Below, one piece after another: positions 1 through 6,341 of a stretch of 6,714 nt of DNA (positions are counted from its first letter, which is position 1; each line of letters starts with the position of its first letter). Origin of the DNA: a bacterium (GTDB lineage Bacteria; Patescibacteriota; Gracilibacteria; JAUYGZ01); the NCBI GenBank assembly GCA_030699855.1, contig JAUYKR010000046.1:1-6714 (forward strand), read 5' to 3'. The translations under genes and the position numbers were made by a program. The notes beneath the pieces were generated by a model. The model saw only the letters and a list, made by a program, of their open reading frames with translations, searched no databases and was not told the origin of the DNA.

Positions 1-529
1 CATCCGCAACACCGTCGGCTTTGACTGGCATCCGCAAACGAAGGAACTTTGGTTTACCGACAACGGCCCCGACTGGCTCGGCAATGACCAGCCTGGAGAT
101 GAGTTGAACCGCGTGACAAAAGACGGTCAACACTTCGGCTACCCCTTTTGCCACCAGGGCGACCTGGAAGACAAAACCTACACGAATCGAAGTTGTGATG
201 AATTCACGCCGCCAGAACAAGTTTTAGGTCCGCACGTAGCCGCCCTGGGTATGAGGTTCTATACCGGAAACCTGTTTCCGGATGAGTATAAAAATCAGAT
301 CTTCATCGCCGAGCACGGCTCCTGGAATCGCGTTCCCAAAATCGGCTACCGCCTGACTCTGGTTCGATTGAAGGGGGGTAAAGCCATCTCATACGAGCCC
401 TTCGCCGAAGGCTGGGTTGAGGGAAATAGCCAGTGGGGCCGCCCGGTGGACATTGAAGAGATGCCGGATGGATCACTGCTGGTCTCCGACGACTACGCCG
501 GAGCGGTGTATCGGATCTGGTATGAGTAA
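1..529 (+). CDS. PQQ-dependent sugar dehydrogenase (sorbosone/glucose dehydrogenase family), C-terminal part
   Basis: The frame is open from base 2 to a TAA at 527-529. It gives 175 residues with no start in the window, so the 5' part lies upstream. The family is a six-bladed beta-propeller that oxidises sugars or other polyols with PQQ, usually in the periplasm. Typical family blocks are visible in order: RNTVGFDWHP (residues 2-11), LWFTDNG (16-22), DELNRV (33-38), HFGYPFCH (44-51), GMRFYTGNLFP (83-93), IAEHGSWNR (102-110), GRPVDI (136-141) and a closing blade with PDGSLLVSDDYAGAVYRIWY. Cys50 and Cys65 could form a disulfide, as expected for an exported protein. Family members are usually about 380-420 residues, so somewhat under half is seen. 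The gene converges on nrdB with a 44-bp gap. The family assignment is strong. The substrate cannot be told from sequence, and the signal peptide would lie outside the window. Confidence 0.9.
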   Translation, partial: IRNTVGFDWHPQTKELWFTDNGPDWLGNDQPGDELNRVTKDGQHFGYPFCHQGDLEDKTYTNRSCDEFTPPEQVLGPHVAALGMRFYTGNLFPDEYKNQIFIAEHGSWNRVPKIGYRLTLVRLKGGKAISYEPFAEGWVEGNSQWGRPVDIEEMPDGSLLVSDDYAGAVYRIWYE

Positions 530-573
530 TTACCACTCCAACGTCCCTCTCCACCTACGGCGGACAGGCCGTC

Positions 574-1710
574 TTACCATTCTAATGTCCCACCAGTTTG
601 ATATTCGGTGACTCTGGTCTCAAAGAAGTTCTTCTCCTTGGAAAGGTCAATCGCTTCGCTCATCCACGGATAAGGATTATCTGAACCATAGATAGCCTTG
701 AGGCCAATGCGCTCCAATCGTCGATCAGCGATATGCTGGACGTATTCGCGGATGGAATCGGGATGAAGTCCAAGAATTCCGTGCGGAATAACATCGTTTC
801 CATAAATGATTTCCAGCTCCACTCCTTTCTTTACCAGCTCATACACCCTGGCTTCAAACGCGTCAGTCCACAACTCCGGTTGTTCAACTTTGATCGCGTT
901 GATCATGTCGATGCCGAAGTTCATGTGCATGGACTCGTCACGCATGATGTACTGGAATTGCTCGGCCGTGCAGGTCATTTTGTTCTGGCGCTGGAAGCTC
1001 AGCATCATCAGAAAGGACGAGTAGAAGAAAATACCCTCCGTGATCACGTAGAAAATCACCAAATTCTCCAAGAATTTTTGTGCCCCTTCCACGCTGCGAG
1101 TGGTAAAGCCATCGGCAAGCACTCCTTCGGTCAGGCTGACCGAAAACATATCTTTGTCGTAGATGCTTTCCACCTCGCGGTACATGTTGAAGATCTCGCT
1201 TTCGTCCAGACCGACCGACTCGACGATATACTGATAGGAGTGGGTGTGAACCGCTTCTTCAAAAGCCTGGCGGAGCAGGTACATCCGGCACTCCGGAGAG
1301 CTGATGTGCTTGTAAATGGCCAGCACGAGATTGTTGGCCACGATCGAATCGGCAGTGGTAAAAAATCCCATCGTCATTTTGATGGCCCGTCGTTCGTGAT
1401 CAGTTAAATCCTTGGACTTCCACAGTTCAATGTCCTTTTGCATGGAGATCTCCTCCGGCAACCAGTGATTAGCATTGCCAGCCTTGTAAGCGTCCCAGGC
1501 GAACTGATGTTTCATCGGCGACAGCTGGACCACGTCCCCCTCCTCACCGTTGATGATCCTGCTATCATTCACCTTCGGCCTCGTATTCGTCATTTTAAAA
1601 TCGCCGTAGAAACTGTTGCGAATTTCCTTCGCCTTGCTGCTAATACCCTTTTCTTTTCCGGGAGCAGCCGGAGAAACGGACTTCTTTTGAACCGTGGCAG
1701 TGCTGGACAT
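574..1710 (-). CDS. nrdB: Class I ribonucleotide reductase, beta (radical-generating) subunit NrdB
   Basis: This is the small subunit (378 residues) of the cytoplasmic enzyme that reduces ribonucleoside diphosphates to deoxyribonucleotides. It holds a dinuclear metal site that, with oxygen, makes the radical passed to NrdA. All key residues can be placed (E. coli equivalents in brackets): metal ligands Asp121 (D84), Glu152 (E115), His155 (H118), Glu225 (E204), Glu259 (E238) and His262 (H241); radical Tyr159 (Y122); and radical-path residues Trp83 (W48), Asp258 (D237) and Tyr370 (Y356) in the tail ending TGGTLEW. With Asp121 and Tyr159 present, a tyrosyl-radical enzyme is expected rather than the Chlamydia-type Mn/Fe enzyme, which has Glu and Phe there. 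The first 39 residues are a K/S/P-rich extension. Met40 (codon at 1593-1591) would give a 339-residue protein closer to the usual length. Neither start has a Shine-Dalgarno; I kept the longer one because its codons look like the rest of the gene. It lies 83 bp downstream of nrdA and is probably co-transcribed with it. Confidence 0.97.
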   Translation of the reverse strand: MSSTATVQKKSVSPAAPGKEKGISSKAKEIRNSFYGDFKMTNTRPKVNDSRIINGEEGDVVQLSPMKHQFAWDAYKAGNANHWLPEEISMQKDIELWKSKDLTDHERRAIKMTMGFFTTADSIVANNLVLAIYKHISSPECRMYLLRQAFEEAVHTHSYQYIVESVGLDESEIFNMYREVESIYDKDMFSVSLTEGVLADGFTTRSVEGAQKFLENLVIFYVITEGIFFYSSFLMMLSFQRQNKMTCTAEQFQYIMRDESMHMNFGIDMINAIKVEQPELWTDAFEARVYELVKKGVELEIIYGNDVIPHGILGLHPDSIREYVQHIADRRLERIGLKAIYGSDNPYPWMSEAIDLSKEKNFFETRVTEYQTGGTLEW

Positions 1711-1793
1711 AAGAATGAAAAATTAAGAATTAAGAATAATATTTGTTTTTCGGTTTCACATTTTCAATTTTTGATTCTTCATTTTTCATTCTT
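1711..1793. repeat. 20-bp inverted repeat of ATTCTTA heptads filling the nrdA-nrdB spacer
   Basis: The spacer begins with AAGAATGAAAAATTAAGAAT (1711-1730) and ends with ATTCTTCATTTTTCATTCTT (1774-1793). These are reverse complements at 19 of 20 positions, separated by 43 bp. The arms run exactly from the base next to the nrdB start codon to the base next to the nrdA stop codon. Read on the mRNA strand, both arms are made of degenerate heptads such as ATTCTTA and ATTTTTC. In the transcript they could pair into a long AU-rich stem ending at the nrdB AUG. It may control nrdB translation, mRNA processing or partial termination, or it may be only a family of spacer repeats. The inverted repeat is seen directly; any role is inference. 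Confidence 0.75.
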
Positions 1794-4571
1794 TTACTGG
1801 CACGCCTCACACTCCGGTCCGTTCAAAATACTGCACATCGCCTTTGCGTCAGCGGCCACAGGAGTATCGACTGAACGAGGCTTGGCGGCGGAAGAGCCCA
1901 GATCGCGCTTATGAGTGAAGCCGTACTTGGAAGCGTTGACGGTGGATTTTTCCACCTGGGAGATCCCTAAACTACGCAGGTAATACGTTGTTTTGAGACC
2001 CTTTTTCCAAGCCGCCATATAGATGTCGCTGAGCTGCTTGCCGGAAACTCCACGGACGAAGATATTGACTGACTGGCTCTGATCTATCCAGCGGCCGCGG
2101 GCGGAAGCGTGTTTGATAACCCACATCGGGTCGATCTCGAACACCTCCTTATACTTGCTGCGCAGTTTCTCCGGAATCTCCTCGATCTGCTGGATGCTGC
2201 CGTCGTAGTACTTGATGCATTCGGACATATCATCATTCCAGAGCTTGAGCTTTTTGAGGTCCTCGATCAGGTAGGCGTTAACCACCGTAAACTCGCCGCT
2301 GAGGTTGGATTTGACGTACATATTCTTGTAAATCGGCTCGATACAGGGGAAAACGCCGGAAATGTTAGAAATGGTGGCGGTAGGAGCGATGGCCATGCAA
2401 TTGGAGTTGCGCATACCATGCTTGACCACCATCTTGCGCAGGCTGGACCAGTCCAGGCGCTCGTCACGGGGAGCATCCACCTTGCGACCGCGTTCTTTTT
2501 CCAGCAGGTCGATGGTGTCCTGAGGGAAGATGCCTCGATCCCATTTGGAACCCTTGTACGTGGAGTAAGTCCCCCTCTCTTTGGCCAGTTCGCAGGAAGA
2601 TTTGATGGAATAATAGGCCACCACCTCCATCGACTCATCGGAAAACTGTACCGCCTGTTCGCAGTCGAAGGGAAGGTCCAGCATATAGAGAGCGTCCTGA
2701 AGACCCATTACCCCCAGTCCCACCGGACGGTGTTTGAGATTGGAAGTCTTGGCCTCCTTGGTAGGGTAATAGTTGATGTCGATCACGTTGTCGAGCATGC
2801 GCATGGCAATCGAAACCGTCCGCTCAACCAGATCGCGGTCGAGACGGCCGTTCTTGATATGTCGGGGCAAATTAAGGGAGCCGAGGTTGCAGACCGCCGT
2901 TTCTTCGGCAGAGGTGTTCAGGGTTATTTCCGTGCACAGATTGGAGCTGTGGACCACCCCCACGTGATCCTGAGGTGAACGGATATTACAGGCATCTTTA
3001 AAGGTGATCCAAGGATGGCCGGTTTCGAACAACATGGTCAGCATATTGCGCCACAGATCCGTCGCCTTCATCCGCTTGAAGCACTTTATTTCGCCCTTGT
3101 CGGCCATTTTTTCGTATTCCATATATCGGTTCTCGAAGGCCTTCCCATACAGATCGTGAAGATCTCCCACTTCGTTGGGAGAAAACAAGGTCCAATCCTC
3201 ATCGCGTTCAATACGCTTCATAAACAGATCCGGAATCCAGTTGGCGGTGTTCATATCATGGGTACGTCGGCGCTCGTCGCCGGTGTTTTTGCGAAGGTCT
3301 AGGAAGTCCTCCACGTCCAGGTGCCAGCACTCCAGGTAGGCGCACATGGCCCCTTTTCTTTTTCCTCCCTGGTTGACGGCAACGGCAGTGTCGTTGGCGA
3401 TTTTAAGAAAAGGAATAACCCCCTGGGATTTGCCATTGGTACCCTTGATGTGAGCGCCGGTGGCGCGGATATTTGTCCAGTCATTGCCGAGTCCGCCGGC
3501 CCACTTGGCCAACTGCGCGTCGTCAGCGATAAATTTGAAGATATGTCCCAGATCATCCTGGACGGTGGACAGATAGCAAGAACTCAGCTGAGGATGCCTG
3601 GTTCCGGCATTGAAGAGCGTTGGCGTGGAAGACACGTACAAGAGCTGGGACAAGATGTCATAAAATTCCCTAGCTCGCTCTTGTTTATTTTCATCCTGAA
3701 CGGCTAGGCCCATGGCCACCCGCATCCAGAAGTATTGGGGGGTTTCTATCCGTCGTCCCTCCACGTGGATGAAGTAACGATCGTAGAGAGTTTGAATGCC
3801 AAGGTAGGTAAAGAGGCGATCGCGTTCGGGATCCATATAGGATCCCAGGTCATCCAAATCGTACTCGAGCAGCGCCTCTCCCATTCGCTCGCACTCTACT
3901 CCAAACTGGACGTTCTTTTTAAACTGTTCGCCGTGGCGTTTTTTAAAGACGCTCCATTCCACGTCTTCTCCCAAAACTTCCTTGTAAACACCATTGAGGA
4001 ACATGCAGGCGGTGGCGTAGGCATAAGCCGACTCTTTTTCGATTCTTGCCTTCATGGTCATAATCGCCGCCTTATCGATTTCGGCCGTACTAATTCCGTC
4101 GAACATGTTGCGCTTGGTGGCCTCTGCCACCTCAGCCGGATCAATGACATCTTCATAGCCCTTGATGGCGTGAGCGATAGCCGCTTCCAGCTTGTTGGTT
4201 TCAAAAGGAACCAATTTCCCAACCCGATTCGTCACCATCAGCTCATGCTTCTCCATCTTCGTCAGCAACTCCTCCTCTCTTTTCTTTGTTTGCTGCTCGC
4301 GGTAGAGGATGTAAGCCTTGGCGATTTCATACAAGCCCTCTTTCATCAGGGCTTCCTCCACCGTGTCCTGAATCTTTTCCACCTCTGCATATTCTTGACC
4401 GGAAAAACGCTGTTCCAGCAAATCCACCACCGCCCGGCTGAGGGGAATGACAAAGTTTAAATCCTTTTGACTGACAGACACGGCCGCCTTTTGAATGGCA
4501 TTCTGAATACGGACGAGGTCGAAATCGACGACATCACCGTTGCGCTTGCGAACCTTGGTAAGTGGAGACAT
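1794..4571 (-). CDS. nrdA: Class I ribonucleoside-diphosphate reductase, alpha (catalytic) subunit NrdA with two ATP cones
   Basis: This is the catalytic large subunit (925 residues from ATG at 4571-4569), which works with NrdB in the cytoplasm. Two ATP cones lie at the N-terminus: residues about 4-95 (VRKRNG at 7-12, IQDTVE at 68-73) and about 111-197 (VTNRVGK at 113-119, then DGISTAEID). The barrel follows. Active-site residues are Cys332 and Cys561 (redox pair, E. coli C225/C462), Asn544, Cys546 (thiyl radical, C439) and Glu548 in SSNLCTEI. Tyr863-Tyr864 match the radical-path pair Y730/Y731. The tail ends CEACQ, with Cys921 and Cys924 as the re-reducing pair. There is no intein or frameshift. 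The open frame also extends to a GTG at 4622, but those 17 residues are not family-like, and the ATG gives the normal distance to the first cone (Lys9-Arg10 as in E. coli). No Shine-Dalgarno is visible. It is the first gene of the nrdAB operon. A candidate NrdR box lies about 105 bp upstream. Confidence 0.98.
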   Translation of the reverse strand: MSPLTKVRKRNGDVVDFDLVRIQNAIQKAAVSVSQKDLNFVIPLSRAVVDLLEQRFSGQEYAEVEKIQDTVEEALMKEGLYEIAKAYILYREQQTKKREEELLTKMEKHELMVTNRVGKLVPFETNKLEAAIAHAIKGYEDVIDPAEVAEATKRNMFDGISTAEIDKAAIMTMKARIEKESAYAYATACMFLNGVYKEVLGEDVEWSVFKKRHGEQFKKNVQFGVECERMGEALLEYDLDDLGSYMDPERDRLFTYLGIQTLYDRYFIHVEGRRIETPQYFWMRVAMGLAVQDENKQERAREFYDILSQLLYVSSTPTLFNAGTRHPQLSSCYLSTVQDDLGHIFKFIADDAQLAKWAGGLGNDWTNIRATGAHIKGTNGKSQGVIPFLKIANDTAVAVNQGGKRKGAMCAYLECWHLDVEDFLDLRKNTGDERRRTHDMNTANWIPDLFMKRIERDEDWTLFSPNEVGDLHDLYGKAFENRYMEYEKMADKGEIKCFKRMKATDLWRNMLTMLFETGHPWITFKDACNIRSPQDHVGVVHSSNLCTEITLNTSAEETAVCNLGSLNLPRHIKNGRLDRDLVERTVSIAMRMLDNVIDINYYPTKEAKTSNLKHRPVGLGVMGLQDALYMLDLPFDCEQAVQFSDESMEVVAYYSIKSSCELAKERGTYSTYKGSKWDRGIFPQDTIDLLEKERGRKVDAPRDERLDWSSLRKMVVKHGMRNSNCMAIAPTATISNISGVFPCIEPIYKNMYVKSNLSGEFTVVNAYLIEDLKKLKLWNDDMSECIKYYDGSIQQIEEIPEKLRSKYKEVFEIDPMWVIKHASARGRWIDQSQSVNIFVRGVSGKQLSDIYMAAWKKGLKTTYYLRSLGISQVEKSTVNASKYGFTHKRDLGSSAAKPRSVDTPVAADAKAMCSILNGPECEACQ

Positions 4572-4676
4572 AAAAAAAGAAGATAATGAGCAATGAGGAC
4601 ACCAAACGCGCTTTCCCCCCACAGAAAAGCTCTTACAACACTATCAAAACAAAACGTCTAGTATCACTCATCTCAT

Positions 4677-4692
4677 ACCCCATATCTTGTGT
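4677..4692. promoter_or_regulatory. Candidate NrdR box upstream of nrdA
   Basis: The 16 bases ACCCCATATCTTGTGT resemble the partly palindromic NrdR box. By my alignment, 14 of 16 positions fit the published consensus form ACACWAYATMTWGWGW as I remember it. NrdR is the ATP-cone repressor of ribonucleotide reductase genes, so the position before nrdA fits. NrdR normally binds two boxes about three helical turns apart. At exactly that spacing (4708-4723) the sequence starts with the same ACCCCA but then departs from consensus. A perfect half-site, ACACTAT, lies at 4638-4644 at a less usual spacing. With one good box only, this stays a candidate. Confidence 0.45.
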
Positions 4693-4700
4693 GCCATATC

Positions 4701-4729
4701 ACGCTAAACCCCAAGATAAAGACCGTCAA
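4701..4729 (-). promoter_or_regulatory. Possible nrdA promoter (weak)
   Basis: On the minus strand TTGACG (4729-4724) is a near-consensus -35. A 17-bp spacer leads to TAGCGT (4706-4701), a poor -10. Transcription would start near 4694, placing the candidate NrdR box right at or after the start point, where a repressor could block it. A second weak option, nearer the gene, is TAGACG at 4660-4655, a 17-bp spacer and TGTAAG. Neither is strong. Confidence 0.3.
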
Positions 4730-4823
4730 CGACTCCTCATTGACCCATCTCACCAGAAATGTCAGAACTATTCTCAATTCTGAAAAAAAAAGCCGCAGAA
4801 GCCCTATCCAGCCCTTGCCAAGC

Positions 4824-4852
4824 TGGAAAAAAGCAGGATTTTCTGCTATAAT
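4824..4852 (+). promoter_or_regulatory. Extended -10 promoter for the PrsW-like gene
   Basis: TGCTATAAT at 4844-4852 is a perfect extended -10 (TG, one base, TATAAT). A partial -35, TGGAAA (4824-4829), lies 17 bp upstream. Transcription should start near 4859, giving a leader of about 50 bases that consists mostly of ATTCG-type repeats and ends at the GTG start. A small CCAGC/GCTGG inverted repeat overlaps the -35. Confidence 0.6.
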
Positions 4853-4867
4853 GACGAGATACTCCCG

Positions 4868-4907
4868 AATTTTGATTCGTGCATTCGCATTTCATTCGTA
4901 ATTCGTA
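4868..4907 (+). repeat. Degenerate ATTCGTA-type tandem repeats in the leader of the PrsW-like gene
   Basis: This stretch is a run of irregular units beginning ATT: ATTTTG, ATTCGTGC, ATTCGC, ATTTC, ATTCGTA, ATTCGTA. It resembles the ATTCTTA heptads in the nrdA-nrdB spacer. It fills most of the predicted 5' leader between the promoter and the GTG start at 4912, where a Shine-Dalgarno would normally be. The repeats are seen directly; no function can be read from them. Confidence 0.6.
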
Positions 4908-4911
4908 GACC

Positions 4912-6084
4912 GTGCCCCTCCTCGACATCACCCTTCGCCAAGTCCTGATCTTTGCCGTTTACGCGCTGCCGGCCGTGCTATTTTGGTACTTTATCTTCCG
5001 CTTTCAGAACAGAAAAGCCCTTCATCCGGACATTGTCCGCGATACCTTCTTTATCGGAATTTTTTCGGTCATTCCCCTGTTTCTCTATCAATATGCTTAC
5101 CTGAACTGGTCTCCCGGCCTTGGCACACAGTACTTGAGCACTCTTTTGAGCGAACAAGGCCTAGTAAGCGCCATTCAAATTATCATCGCTTTTTTGACTC
5201 TCGGACTCTCCTTTGTGGTAATCATCGGAGGATTCACCATTTTCTACTCCCTGTTCACCAAAGACTCCTTCAAAAATACGCTAAAAGCGCTGCTCTCCGA
5301 GCCTTTAAATTTTGGAGCCGCTGGAATTCTTCTCCTGATTCTCCTCGTCATCGATCTGGCCCTGCGCGCCTTTACCCCCTTCCATATCCCTCCGGGGGTC
5401 ATCGGAACCACCTTCATTCTGGCTATTTTGGAGGAGTATTCCAAGCACCTCATCGTCCGCCTGTTCGATGATCACAAAATTAAAAATGTAGCCAATGCCA
5501 TCGAGTTCAGCATTATTGTCGCCCTCTCCTTCGCCTTTTTGGAAAATATTATTTATCTGCAAACCAACGGCAGCAGCGGCCTGGCCAACGTCATCATCGG
5601 CCGGTCAGTGATTTCCATGCTCGGACACACCGTCTTTTCCGCCATCTTTGGCTATTACTACGGCATTTCCAAATTCTCCGAGTCGATCCTGCATATGGAA
5701 AAGATTGAAACCCATGCCCCCGCCCTGCCCCAGTGGTTGCACAAGATTTTTCATCTGAAAACTCAGGTCAGCTATAAATCGCAGAAGATTTTCGAAGGCT
5801 TGGTTTTCGCCGCCCTGGTTCATTTTGCCTTTAATCTGAGCCTGCACTTCAACTTCATGATCGGCATCGTCATCATCCTGGTCGGCGGCGGCTACCTGAT
5901 CTATCGAATGCTGAACTCCGACCTGGTCCAGCGGGAGTGGAGCCTTGTCGGTTCTAAAGAAATGCCGCAGGCGGACTTTGAAAAACTGGCCTGGAAAGTG
6001 TCGGTTCAGAAGCATTTGCAGGAGATCAGGAAGGCGCATCCGGACAATGCCCCCACTCCGGAACAAGGCTCACAGCAGATCTAG
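4912..6084 (+). CDS. PrsW-like glutamic-type intramembrane protease
   Basis: This 390-residue membrane protein has about nine predicted membrane segments, roughly at residues 10-30, 44-64, 86-113, 133-153, 163-182, 196-216, 227-250, 293-311 and 313-333. Four conserved blocks match the PrsW family (membrane proteases related to CPBP/Abi proteins): LEEYSK with Glu174, Glu175 and Lys178; FAFLENIIY with Glu211, Asn212 and Tyr215; a helix with His239; and VHFAFN with His304 and Asn308. PrsW of Bacillus subtilis (about 218 residues) makes the first cut in the anti-sigma factor RsiW. This protein is much longer, with three or four extra N-terminal membrane segments, a polar loop at 251-290 and a polar tail from about 334. 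No sigma/anti-sigma pair is nearby, so the substrate is unknown. The GTG start is fixed by an in-frame TAG at 4906-4908 and has no Shine-Dalgarno. An active protease is likely but not proven; some relatives have non-proteolytic roles. Confidence 0.8.
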   Translation: MPLLDITLRQVLIFAVYALPAVLFWYFIFRFQNRKALHPDIVRDTFFIGIFSVIPLFLYQYAYLNWSPGLGTQYLSTLLSEQGLVSAIQIIIAFLTLGLSFVVIIGGFTIFYSLFTKDSFKNTLKALLSEPLNFGAAGILLLILLVIDLALRAFTPFHIPPGVIGTTFILAILEEYSKHLIVRLFDDHKIKNVANAIEFSIIVALSFAFLENIIYLQTNGSSGLANVIIGRSVISMLGHTVFSAIFGYYYGISKFSESILHMEKIETHAPALPQWLHKIFHLKTQVSYKSQKIFEGLVFAALVHFAFNLSLHFNFMIGIVIILVGGGYLIYRMLNSDLVQREWSLVGSKEMPQADFEKLAWKVSVQKHLQEIRKAHPDNAPTPEQGSQQI

Positions 6085-6091
6085 GTGATCT

Positions 6092-6123
6092 AGAGGTATC
6101 TGTTATACTTGAGACCTCTTTTT
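6092..6123 (+). terminator. Probable intrinsic terminator after the PrsW-like gene
   Basis: AGAGGT (6092-6097) and ACCTCT (6114-6119) form a 6-bp stem. Two further pairs are possible beyond a 2-base bulge. Five T follow directly at 6119-6123. It starts 8 bases after the stop codon on the right strand. The stem is short and the T run modest, so termination may be partial. Confidence 0.55.
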
Positions 6124-6216
6124 ATGGAATTCATGAATAAACTCAGACAAAAACTTTCCCTGACACACGAAAAGAGCCACAGAAGGACGAAGCCTCAAGG
6201 GATGCTTTTCCGATAG
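6124..6216 (+). CDS. Doubtful 30-residue basic ORF
   Basis: ATG at 6124 (or a second ATG at 6133) runs to TAG at 6214-6216. The peptide is strongly basic, with HEKSHRRTKPQG in the middle, and resembles no family I recognise. It directly follows the T run of the upstream terminator and has no Shine-Dalgarno. A TGTTATACT extended -10-like sequence (6101-6109) sits in the terminator loop, but no -35 goes with it. It could be a chance ORF or the first part of a gene cut off by the insertion remnant that follows. I lean towards chance or a gene fragment. Confidence 0.15.
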   Translation: MEFMNKLRQKLSLTHEKSHRRTKPQGMLFR

Positions 6217-6287
6217 GTGGAGAGGCATTATCCTTCGGACGAAACCTTAGGCGTGTCCTCTCATCGTGATGAATCTAATGTATCAAA

Positions 6288-6341
6288 CCCCTACCCCTAT
6301 GTCGACCACCTAAAACCCCAAGCTAACCCACCCCCTAACCC
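6288..6341 (-). other. G-rich tract with a canonical G-quadruplex motif
   Basis: On the minus strand, runs of G at 6341-6339, 6335-6331, 6329-6327 and 6319-6316 are separated by loops of 3, 1 and 7 bases. This meets the usual quadruplex rule of four G-runs of three or more with loops of one to seven. Two further runs of four G follow at 6297-6294 and 6291-6288. It overlaps the point where the orfA fragment loses homology. Confidence 0.6.

Larger units (their letters stand above)
4572..4911. other. Divergent intergenic control region between nrdA and the PrsW-like gene
   Basis: This 340-bp region has no gene I can support and serves two genes that point away from each other. It holds a candidate NrdR box, a weak possible nrdA promoter, a good extended -10 promoter for the rightward gene, and ATTCG-type repeats before that gene. 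It also has two small inverted repeats. The first is TCAGAA/TTCTGA (4762-4767 and 4778-4783), followed by a run of nine A. The second is CCAGC/GCTGG (4808-4812 and 4822-4826), which overlaps the possible -35 of the rightward promoter and could be an operator. On the nrdA strand, the leader next to the start contains CATTGCTCATTATC, another pair of ATT-type heptads, then a T run and the ATG. Confidence 0.6.

Noticed and set aside
557..572. 5-bp ACGGC/GCCGT hairpin in the 44-bp gap between the convergent dehydrogenase and nrdB genes, as a shared terminator
   Set aside because: No T run follows on either strand and the stem is short.
2109..2978. Long antisense open frame inside nrdA (also 3735-4460 within nrdA and 733-1407 within nrdB)
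   Set aside because: These are opposite-strand shadows of very well conserved nrd coding sequence, with His/Val/Leu-rich translations matching no family.
4572..4622. 17-residue N-terminal extension of NrdA from a GTG at 4622
   Set aside because: It is not like the family N-terminus, and the ATG at 4571 puts the first ATP cone at its normal distance from the start.
4762..4791. TCAGAA/TTCTGA hairpin next to nine A, as a terminator
   Set aside because: On the plus strand it is followed by A, not T. On the minus strand the T run comes before the hairpin, which is the wrong order.
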